NCBI GenBank assembly: GCA_003056245.1
Contig: MVDH01000004.1
Coordinates: forward strand, 1-64,000
Direction of reading: 5' to 3'
From: Cellvibrio sp. 79
GTDB taxonomy: Bacteria > Pseudomonadota > Gammaproteobacteria > Pseudomonadales > Cellvibrionaceae
DNA: 64,000 nt
The translations under genes were made by a program, and so were the position numbers. How positions within the stretch are numbered: the stretch's first letter is position 1; every line of letters begins with the position of its first letter. Shown piece after piece: positions 28,250 to 35,824 of this stretch. The notes under the pieces are model-generated. The model saw nothing but the letters and a program-made list of their open reading frames with translations. It was not told where the DNA came from and made no database searches.

Positions 28250-28480
28250 TTAACCCGCAAATAACACAGATTCAATCGGAGGCAAATTTGCCCCGCGTTT
28301 CAACGCATCCTGATATGCGCCTTTCAATGTTTTCAAAGCCTCATCGTAGGAAACCAGGAGCTCCTCGATATTTTCAGGGTCACTTAACGTTTCTGAATCA
28401 AGGAGTGATTCATAGCGTTTGATATTTTGATACACAGCTTGGAGGGAAATTAAAAGTGTGTTGTCATCTATGTTAGGCAT
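28250..28480 (-). CDS. tsi2: Tsi2-like immunity protein
   Basis: A 76-residue acidic helical protein. Length and pattern match Pseudomonas aeruginosa Tsi2: an N-terminal helix (TLLISLQAVYQNIKRYESLL), then DPENIEELLVSYDEALKTLK, then AYQDALKRG-NLPP. Tsi2 neutralises Tse2 by direct binding in the cytoplasm. The start codon overlaps the end of the toxin gene by 8 bases, the tight coupling expected of an immunity gene. AGGGGG lies upstream inside the toxin gene. Assignment is by recalled similarity and gene order. Confidence 0.8.
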   Translation of the reverse strand: MPNIDDNTLLISLQAVYQNIKRYESLLDSETLSDPENIEELLVSYDEALKTLKGAYQDALKRGANLPPIESVLFAG

Positions 28481-29006
28481 TTCTTCTCAATTGCCCCCTA
28501 CGAGTTTCAATATTAATTAAAAGATTATCTAGAAGAAGTTTGAATGCTTTTATTGACATCATATGATCGGGAACAATTGAATAATGGGTTGCTTGCATCC
28601 GGTCATTATAGTCGTCTTTTATAATAAGTAATCCATCAGGAATCGAGGTACCTTCAGGTATTTCAATGTATTCCCAATTTTTACCTTTAAATGTATTAGA
28701 TCGGTCAAAAAGAGATGTGCCTTGAGCTTTCCATATATCATCAGAGCTTTTTTTTGTTACTTTGGGAATAATATATTCCACTCCATTGCGATTCTCGATA
28801 GTAACGTCTGCTGGCCTGAACTGACCTTTCCTAATTTCCCTTGGCACAAAATCAGGATGTAATGGATTTTCACACGGTTCATCTGTTCGTGAGGCCCGCC
28901 ACAAGAACAAAGCCAAATCTTTTTCTCCATCATAGATACGGCTAAGCCCATCAATCTTCGCAAAGAACTTTTTAACTGTGCCAGTTTGAAGCAAAATCTC
29001 TTTCAT
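28473..29006 (-). CDS. tse2: Tse2-like ADP-ribosyltransferase-fold toxin
   Basis: A 177-residue protein closely following the Tse2 pattern: LFLWRA near residue 33, NPLHPDF (47-53), GTSLFDRS (96-103), EIPEGTSIPDG (115-125) and YNDRMQATHYSI (133-144). Tse2 of P. aeruginosa is a cytoplasmically acting type VI secretion effector with an ADP-ribosyltransferase-like fold. No secretion or VgrG/PAAR gene is visible in the window, so this pair may act as an orphan effector or as a toxin-antitoxin module. AAGGAG precedes the ATG. Base composition is AT-rich compared with neighbouring operons, consistent with transfer. Confidence 0.82.
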   Translation of the reverse strand: MKEILLQTGTVKKFFAKIDGLSRIYDGEKDLALFLWRASRTDEPCENPLHPDFVPREIRKGQFRPADVTIENRNGVEYIIPKVTKKSSDDIWKAQGTSLFDRSNTFKGKNWEYIEIPEGTSIPDGLLIIKDDYNDRMQATHYSIVPDHMMSIKAFKLLLDNLLINIETRRGQLRRNA

Positions 29007-29249
29007 AAGTTATCTCCTTAATTAGTCCAGTAACGCTCCAATAATACATTGGTGAATAATCACGATCCTAGCGCGGTAGCACAAATCTGAACCAATATGC
29101 TGGCCCTGAGCTTATGGAAAAAATTTCAACCGCATTTTTAGGCGTCTAAATTAAAACTATCGCGCTCTGTAAAAAGGCTTGAAAACACACAACGTTTAAG
29201 TCTTTTTATTTGAGCTTGAATTCGCACAACCGCATGAGCTAAAGTACGC

Positions 29250-29470
29250 CTCGTTGCGGCACATCCGCAACCGGGTTTGACGGCCCGATCACAATAGGCG
29301 CACAGGCGCCCATCCATTCATTGCAGGCGCTTTTTTTACGCCCGCAATAAATGTTCTATGGTAGCTGTGTGCGGGAGGCCTTCGGGCCTGCCGGGTAGCC
29401 TATTGTCCCGGTCCGTCAACCTGTGCACAGCTGCCACCCTAATTGTTTGACGGCGATTTGTGGCAGCCCA
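29250..29470 (+). ncRNA. Structured leader RNA, copy C
   Basis: Same plan as copy A. Hairpin TTGCGG/CCGCAA lies near 29253-29270. A UUCG-capped stem, GGAGGCC-TTCG-GGCCTGCC, lies near 29374-29393. Two interleaved pairings follow: CCGTCAA (29413-29419) with TTGACGG (29447-29453), and CTGCCAC (29431-29437) with GTGGCAG (29460-29466). The strand CTGCCAC can alternatively pair upstream with GGTAGCTGTG near 29370, so two exclusive folds exist. The final pairing ends 11 bases before the ribosome binding site of the ORF at 29492. Confidence 0.55.
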
Positions 29471-29491
29471 TCAACAATAGGAGCGTCACAA

Positions 29492-29776
29492 ATGGAAAAT
29501 ACCGACCAATATTCGTTCAAACCTCTCTCCAGCAACTTCGGCACTGACAAAGTTTTATTTTTAAACACTGAAGCACCTCGACTCGACATTATCGACGCAG
29601 CAAACCTCCGTTTTACAGCAGCAAAGGATTTAATCAGCACTATTGCCTGCATGACAATTCAAGACATGCCTGATAATTCAATCACACCAATATGCCAAGC
29701 GGCTCATTTGTTGTTATCGGATGCTTGGGATTTGTTGCAGGTGGGGATTTATAAGAAAGGTGTTGGTGATGAATGA
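29492..29776 (+). CDS. Small protein behind leader C, DUF3077-like
   Basis: A 94-residue cytoplasmic protein. The C-terminal helix region (ITPICQAAHLLLSDAWDLLQVG) resembles the short DUF3077-type proteins of Pseudomonas, which also sit behind long GC-rich leaders; this is recalled resemblance only. TAGGAG lies eight bases before the ATG at 29492; the longer upstream reading frame runs through the leader RNA and is rejected. Function unknown. Confidence 0.6.
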   Translation: MENTDQYSFKPLSSNFGTDKVLFLNTEAPRLDIIDAANLRFTAAKDLISTIACMTIQDMPDNSITPICQAAHLLLSDAWDLLQVGIYKKGVGDE

Positions 29777-29947
29777 ATAAAATGTTAACTCATGACAACT
29801 AATGCCAAAGAATCTATGGCTTCTTTCAGGATTTTGACGATCTGGATTCTGTAAAACGTGACTGGTGTTCTCCGTTAACGAAATATTCAATGATTTTAAA
29901 TAGAAGAAAATTTTCCTAAATTTAATGTATTTCAAAGGAAAAAAATT

Positions 29948-31036
29948 TTGAGAAAAATTATTTTTTTTATGGTTTTCTTTTTTTGCTTCAAAAGTGCAGC
30001 ACTTACAATAAAAGAAGACTGCCTTCTTGATCTTCAAAAAATCCCGTATCACCTGCTTGCAAACGATGCTGGAGGAAAGGATATCTTTAATCGAAAGGGA
30101 AAAATATATTTTGAGGATTCTTTGCATTACCACCAATCACGGGTTTCTACGATCACTAGCGAACAAGAATGCCTTGACTTGATCGGTGAATATTTAAAGG
30201 TTTGGAGAGATGGGCATCTTTATATAGGACCATCGTCAAAGCAAAAATATACAACTGCGACAAGAAAAGAGAAATTAAAACGCCTTGCAGAAATTAAATT
30301 TATTAATCCTAATGTGGTTTACGTAGGCTTACCTAATTTTCAGAACTATAACAAGGAACACTTAAAGAAATTGTTATTAGATAATCGCGATCAGTTGCTG
30401 CTAACCAAAAATTGGATAATTGATGTACGCGGTAATGGTGGAGGATCTGACTCAATTTATTACCCAATTCTTCCATGGATAATATCTAACGAGACGATAC
30501 GAGTTTCCGCTAGCTGGCTCGTAACTGAGGACAACAAAAGTGCACAAAAAAGAATCTGTGATAATAATGACAGTGCAGATTGCGACGCAAAGGTACAGAA
30601 AATACTGGATAGTATGAAGGGCGTAGCCAACGGTGATTTTGCAAGTCAAACAAAATCGACGGGAGTGTCATTTACCCCACCATCCAATCATCCTAAAGCT
30701 GAAAAAGTAGCAGTATTAATAGATAATAAATGTGCCAGCTCATGCGAAGAATTTATTTTGCTTTTGAAACAGAGCTTTAATGTAAAAACTCTTGGACAAA
30801 GAACCGCAGGCTTGCTGGATTATTCCAATCTGCGTCCATATCAACTTCCATCGGGAAAAAGGGAATTATGGTATGCAACATCACGCTCGAATCGACTTCC
30901 TTATTTCCCTATTGATAGTTATGGAATCGCTCCTGATATTTATCTACCTTTTGATAACGCAGAATCTGATAAATTTATTTTAGTTAAAAGGGTAGCTAAT
31001 TGGATAGAAGGCGGAAGCTTGTCCCCAAAACAATGA
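29948..31036 (+). CDS. Exported S41 family peptidase
   Basis: A 362-residue protein with a signal peptide ending near KSAA (residue 18). The S41 (C-terminal processing peptidase/TSPc) fold is visible: VYVGLPNFQNYN, WIIDVRGNGGGSDS (residues 157-170), and the active-site block VAVLIDNKCASSCEEF, followed by LGQRTAGLLDY. No PDZ domain is apparent. The start is TTG, supported by AAAGGA about eight bases upstream. It is strongly AT-rich against the cell wall operons, pointing to acquired DNA. Substrate unknown. Confidence 0.8.
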   Translation: MRKIIFFMVFFFCFKSAALTIKEDCLLDLQKIPYHLLANDAGGKDIFNRKGKIYFEDSLHYHQSRVSTITSEQECLDLIGEYLKVWRDGHLYIGPSSKQKYTTATRKEKLKRLAEIKFINPNVVYVGLPNFQNYNKEHLKKLLLDNRDQLLLTKNWIIDVRGNGGGSDSIYYPILPWIISNETIRVSASWLVTEDNKSAQKRICDNNDSADCDAKVQKILDSMKGVANGDFASQTKSTGVSFTPPSNHPKAEKVAVLIDNKCASSCEEFILLLKQSFNVKTLGQRTAGLLDYSNLRPYQLPSGKRELWYATSRSNRLPYFPIDSYGIAPDIYLPFDNAESDKFILVKRVANWIEGGSLSPKQ

Positions 31037-31413
31037 CGCATATCTACTTTAAATAATATTAGTGAAAATCCAAGCTATTGGAATTTCAAGCAGAAAGATA
31101 TGGACGTAATCCATTAGTGAATGTCCCCGTCCCTACACCCCTTGCAGCTCTCTAAAACGTATATTTGTCTGACATTTTTTTCTAAAAAAGGCAAAAATCG
31201 ACATTTTCAGCCATTTTTTCACTATTATCTCTAGAATATATAAGACAATTGGTATGCGGGAACGCTAAACTCCCACTCGGGATTGATTTACGCAGGACGC
31301 GGCACTAACCGGGGAGATTAATAAGAAGAATCTTGGGCGTGCTGAGCTTTCCGCCCTGACTTATTGCCCTACTACAGAGACATAACAATAAAATTTTCTG
31401 GAGATCGTCAAAA
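31037..31413 (+). promoter_or_regulatory. Upstream region of the arabinanase gene
   Basis: No gene seen. The first half is AT-rich promoter-like sequence. From about 31257 the region turns GC-rich with several short stems, among them GGGCG (31335-31339) with CGCCC (31352-31356), which suggests a structured 5' UTR. No known riboswitch could be matched. Confidence 0.3.
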
Positions 31414-32823
31414 ATGTTTTCGAAAACGCTTACGTGTTCCTTAGTAATAATGGGATCGCTCTGCCTCACTAACGCCCATGCGGCGGTGAGCAACGGTACC
31501 TACCTCATTTCATCCCAGGTTAGCGGCAAGCCCGTTGAAGTTACTGGCGCATCCACGGCGAACGCTGCCGATGTATTGCAGTGGTCCGATAACGGCGGTA
31601 TTCACCAGCACTGGGTAATTACTAATCGCGGCAACAGTTATTACTCCATCACCAACCGCAACAGCGGAAAAGCGATGGAGGTTTACAACTGGAGTTCTGC
31701 CGATGGTGGCGATGTAGTCCAATACGATTATTGGGGCGGTGATTCGCAGCTATGGAAAATTATCGAACATGGAAATGGGGTTGTTAGTTTTACTAATAAA
31801 TTCAGCGGTAAAGCGCTCGACCTGTATAACTTCAGCACCGCCGATGGCGCGAACATTGCGCAATGGACTTATTCCGGTAACGATGCGCAACGATTTTTGT
31901 TAACGCCAATCAAGAGCAGTAATGTTCCAGCGGATACATCCACCACCAACGGCGCAGCAAATCATTGGCCGATATCCGGCAATCTGGTGACTCATGATCC
32001 GACCATTATTTACGAAAATGGAACCTGGTTTTTAATGCAAACCGGGCCGGGAATTTATGGAAAATATTCCAACGACGGGCTCTATTGGAATCCCCTGCCC
32101 GCTGTATTTCCGAATGGATTGAGCTGGTGGAAAAATTATGTACCCAATCAGGAAGGCATCGATGTATGGGCGCCGGATCTTAAATATTTTAATGGCCGCG
32201 TGTGGTTGTATTATTCCGTTTCCACTTTCGGTTCAAAAGTTTCTGCGATTGGTCTTGCATCTGCGACGAGTGTCAGTGCTGGAAACTGGCGCGATGATGG
32301 TTTGGTTATTCGCACTACCAGCTCCAACAATTACAACGCGATTGATCCGGATTTGGTCATCGATAAAAACGGTAACCCATGGTTAACATTTGGCTCATGG
32401 AATACCGGTATCAAACTGGTGCGCTTGAATCCGAACACCATGAAACCAAGCGGCATGATTCATTCCATTGCCAGCCGCAGTGGTGGTATTGAAGCGCCGA
32501 CGATTATTTATCGCAAAGGTTATTACTACCTGTTCACATCAATCGATAAATGCTGCAACGGCGCGAGCAGCACTTACAAAATTACCTACGGTCGCGCAAC
32601 CAATATTGCCGGCCCTTATCTCGATAAAAACGGCAATAACATGTTGAACGGCGGCGGTACCGTGCTGGATGCCGGTAATAACCAATGGGTTGGCCCTGGT
32701 GGCCAGGATATTGGTAATACCGATGTCATCGCCAGACACGCGTATGATGCGTACGACAATGGCACTCCCAAATTATTAATGAGTACCCTGAATTGGGATT
32801 CGAATGGTTGGCCGCGTTATTGA
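31414..32823 (+). CDS. Secreted GH43 arabinanase with N-terminal ricin-type lectin domain
   Basis: A 469-residue exported enzyme; signal peptide to about residue 23 (NAHAA). Residues about 26-168 form a ricin B-type/CBM13-like module with three repeats (SGKPVEV..., SGKAMEVYNWSSADG, SGKALDLYNFSTADG). The GH43 catalytic domain (about 183-469) has THDPTIIYENGTWFLMQTG with the base Asp, DVWAPDLKYFNGRVWLYY, AIDPDLVIDKNGNPWLTFGS and GGIEAPTIIYRKGYYYLF with the acid Glu. This is the pattern of endo-1,5-alpha-L-arabinanases. CTGGAG lies upstream of the ATG. It stands alone between terminators, away from the main cell wall locus. Confidence 0.88.
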   Translation: MFSKTLTCSLVIMGSLCLTNAHAAVSNGTYLISSQVSGKPVEVTGASTANAADVLQWSDNGGIHQHWVITNRGNSYYSITNRNSGKAMEVYNWSSADGGDVVQYDYWGGDSQLWKIIEHGNGVVSFTNKFSGKALDLYNFSTADGANIAQWTYSGNDAQRFLLTPIKSSNVPADTSTTNGAANHWPISGNLVTHDPTIIYENGTWFLMQTGPGIYGKYSNDGLYWNPLPAVFPNGLSWWKNYVPNQEGIDVWAPDLKYFNGRVWLYYSVSTFGSKVSAIGLASATSVSAGNWRDDGLVIRTTSSNNYNAIDPDLVIDKNGNPWLTFGSWNTGIKLVRLNPNTMKPSGMIHSIASRSGGIEAPTIIYRKGYYYLFTSIDKCCNGASSTYKITYGRATNIAGPYLDKNGNNMLNGGGTVLDAGNNQWVGPGGQDIGNTDVIARHAYDAYDNGTPKLLMSTLNWDSNGWPRY

Positions 32824-32826
32824 TTT

Positions 32827-32862
32827 AAAAAAAGAGGCCAGAGTGATCTGGTCTCTTTTTTT
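32827..32862. terminator. Strong bidirectional terminator after the arabinanase gene
   Basis: A 16-bp stem (32827-32842 with 32847-32862, one G-T wobble) around a GTGA loop, with A-run and T-run flanks. It can end transcripts from both sides. Confidence 0.9.
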
Positions 32863-32999
32863 AGTTGCGAAGATAACGTTAAATTTTTTGTTACAACGTG
32901 GCACAATATTATTCAGATTTGACTAATGAATGAGCTGCATAAAACCCCAATAAGAGTTGAACATGTAACGAAATCGCGTATTTAAAAATGGTAGCCGCA

Positions 33000-35083
33000 T
33001 CAAATGATGGTGCCGTCTCCATAATGCGCTACAGCCGCGTCCAGATTTTCCGGTGAGTGCAAAATAGTTGGTCCTCTGGAACATGCTTGTCGTGTCAGGT
33101 ATTCAGTCAAACCTTCCGCTTGAATTGCCGGAGAAATTACCGCCCCCATTTCCGCTAGCAACTCTACCGCCGCTTTGACAATCCATTCTACGGAGCGGTA
33201 CTTTGGGGAGACAATCTGAATGTTTTGCGAGTCAGTCTGGTCGAAGAAGCCATGTTGCAGTTTGTGTCGGACGTAGGAGAGCGCAGTGATCCCGGGGATG
33301 GTGCGTTTCTCCAAATAGGCCTGATTTTCGTTGTCGTCATAGCGTACGACATTGTCCGGGAATTCATATCCCTCATCTTCCAACAGTGCCTCACTGACGA
33401 TGCCGGGTAGCAGCGGCCTCGCGTCTTCGTGTGCGACTTCAAACAAGATAATTTTTTTGAGCTTTTTCAGTTCTCGTTGTTCTTCCGTGTCTATTTTTTG
33501 GATGGCGATAGTCGGGAAGTATGCACGGATCAAGTTATTGGATTTTTCTATGAGCTCATACCTGCTCACCTCGGGGTGTTTTTGGAAAAATTTATCGTCC
33601 ATGTCCATCATCTTCCATGAGTGGTTTAGGTCGTGAATCAGGAATTCGAGTGGAGACTGCCAGAATTCATCAACATACACAGGATCTGGTGATACTCCGA
33701 TAAAATATAGTGGCGTGCCCCGGATTTTCATGAGGTCAGTTGCGGAAATATTATCGAACGTCGGAATGATGATCACTTCCGGAATTCGGCGCATCAGTTC
33801 CTCATATCGATACCAGTATTTCTTTTGGAAATGGGTACTCAGGTTTTTCTCGATACGACATGCCACATCAAAGAAACCTACCGCTTCAAACACGATACGT
33901 AAAGTGGCGGCATAGGGACACATTGCTCCATTCTGTATCGTAACGTGATGAAGTTTGTGCACCAGCAGGTCCCGCATCGAGGCAAGTGCAGGATTGTTAT
34001 TGCACTTCTCGTCCATCGCTGGAAGCATCATTTGGCTGCGAATATAGTCGATTATTGGCAACAACTCCGGAACAGAAGTATCCACGTTGCCCCGATTTAA
34101 TTCGAACCGTTTCCGCAAAGCGCCGTACACATTTGCAGGATTCTTTACCAAATCCCGTATCCATTCATGATGGGATACACCCAGCGTTTTAGAAAAATTT
34201 TTCGCCAGGATTGAAGCGGCGATCTGTTTGTGGTGACCGAAGGCAAAGGAGCCTTCTTTTGCGTTCGGCGTAGTAATCACGCTTGCCGGAAGCCATCTAC
34301 CATTGATTTCTTCTGTATCGGATATTTCAACGAGAAATCCAACGGTATCGACAATATGGCGCGGATCGGATGGGAATGCGATTTCTTTTAAATGGTCGCG
34401 ATATCCGTGTGAAATGGTTCTGTCCATGTAGATCCGGGCTTCTTTTCCCGCGCTAGTTCGGACAAAATAATATTTACGACCATCAGCCTCCGAAATTCCA
34501 AATTCCGATTCTGGCGATTCGAATACTTTGTTGCCCGTTACCCGAAGTGCCGCAAAAATGTTGCTCGGGATTCCGGCATCATTTTGTTCGTCTTCATCCT
34601 TGAGTAGTGCGCCTGGTAGAGCGATGCCTTCTGGAAAAAAGACCTGTCCAGGGTCAGAAATTCCCTTCCATTCTGACCGTCACGCATCACGAGTACGTCG
34701 ACAGTTTTTCGAACCATAACACCTTGATCGATTCGATTCTTTGCCTGGAGTTTAAGTGTTGGATCGGACAGTAAGGCCTTTACTCCAGCAGATTCCCGAT
34801 CCACATGTAAATATTTGCTGATGTTATCTTCGATAGCATTTTTGCGCATGGGATCGCGCAGGCGATGGAACCAATAAATCATGTACAAGATTGATTCCGC
34901 ATAGAGGCCCGCCGGATAACGGGTGGTATCGAGAGATATCGAATATTGATTCAGTATGTCGAAAACCATGTCTGCCAAACTATCGGTGAGCGTAGCAGAG
35001 TATGAAAAAAGATCGTCGATAACGTCAGGACATTTACTGCTTTCTTCCTGATGTCGGGGCGGCGTGGGAGCGTTAGATAGCAT
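33000..35083 (-). pseudogene. Unknown 694-residue protein split by a -1 frameshift
   Basis: Two adjacent minus-strand ORFs (35083-34538 and 34427-33000) form one coding unit. Codon 150 of the first frame lies in a U UUU UUC heptamer (34640-34634) in the correct phase. Reading on in the -1 frame gives RSFFPEGIALPGALLKDEDE and stays open into the second ORF, for about 694 residues. Residues about 110-165 (VDVLVMRDGQNGREFLTLDR, ALPGALLKDE) look like the front of a Nudix fold, but the Nudix box RE-x2-EE is not seen. The remainder, including LIHDLNHSWKMM, is unrecognised. It may be a sequencing indel, a real mutation or programmed frameshifting. Confidence 0.7.
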
Positions 35084-35409
35084 AATGTTTCCCTTAAAGG
35101 ACTCTTTCTAAATATATGTCTTGCGTAAATCAATATTTCACAAAAAGGTGCAATTTGATGAAATGAATTTCAAATCCCTCTTAAGTTTCCCTCGCGTTAA
35201 CGTCGGCTTTGGGTCGAAAGCAGCTATTTAACGATACCGAATAAATATTGACATTTACTCCGCTTATCTTTTTGCTCCACTTATCTTTGCCAAAAGAAAA
35301 CCGCTTCCTCAGGGTAAAATCCTGACAACAAAACCCAATTAAATACCATAGCAACATTTAGCGCCAGCATGAATTTTGCGCTTTCGCTGACAGCCCTATC
35401 CTCATCTAA

Positions 35410-35622
35410 CAACCTGCCCGCGCTGCGGTAAAACCCGCAGCCCGGAGTCGCACCCAGTTCTTCAGCGGCACAAAGCATAAGCGTTTTCGTGGCTATCTGC
35501 AGCTTTGCCTGCATTTTAGTGGCTGGGTTGGGCCACTTTCGGGTGGGTCGGGTTAGTTGAGTTCGGCAATCCGAACCCTGTCCAGTCGCCTTCATAAATT
35601 CGCACTTTATGTCAGGCGCATT
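35410..35622 (+). ncRNA. Structured leader RNA, copy B (degenerate)
   Basis: Nucleotide similarity to copy A is obvious in GCCCGCGCTGCGGTAAA-CCCGCAG and in GGGCCAC-TTTCGGGTGGGTCGG. The first two hairpins are kept. The 3' pseudoknot strands have drifted: GTTCGG/CCGAAC and CGCCT...AGGCG now form simple hairpins. This fits decay along with the ORF it once preceded. Confidence 0.45.
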
Positions 35623-35732
35623 TGTTGGAAACGTTGTTTGATGAAGTGAATTACCGCTGTGAGCGATTAATAGTATTGCGCGTGTGATTGACAGGCTTGA
35701 TGGGTATATTAAGAAACCGTTGTCGATGTAAC
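35608..35732 (+). pseudogene. Remnant of a gene related to the ORF at 1505
   Basis: The stretch TTGTTGGAAACGTTGTTTGA and the later TTAATAGTATTGCGCGTGTG closely match the 3' half of the ORF at 1505-1822. The 5' half is missing, and small indels break the frame. It shows that leader plus ORF existed twice in this genome segment. Confidence 0.55.
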
Positions 35733-35772
35733 GTTGATTTTCAGGTTAACTGTTAGGTTTAATCGAGTAAAA

Positions 35773-35800
35773 AAATAGAGGCGTTTTTTCGCCTCTATTT
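35773..35800. terminator. Bidirectional terminator
   Basis: AAATAGAGGCG (35773-35783) pairs with CGCCTCTATTT (35790-35800) around a T6 loop. It lies 25 bases beyond the stop codon of the sulfatase gene on the minus strand. Confidence 0.8.
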
Positions 35801-35824
35801 GTGAAATGAATTAATTAAAAATGT

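Larger units (their letters stand above)
35136..35824. other. Gap with leader copy B and a decayed ORF
   Basis: No intact gene. It contains the third leader-like RNA (35410-35622), the decayed ORF behind it, and a terminator at 35773-35800. The minus-strand ORF at 35281-35595 runs antisense through the leader and is considered a shadow. Confidence 0.5.

Noticed and set aside
35281-35595. 104-residue minus-strand ORF
   Set aside because: Antisense to leader copy B, whose structure and similarity to copy A explain the sequence better.
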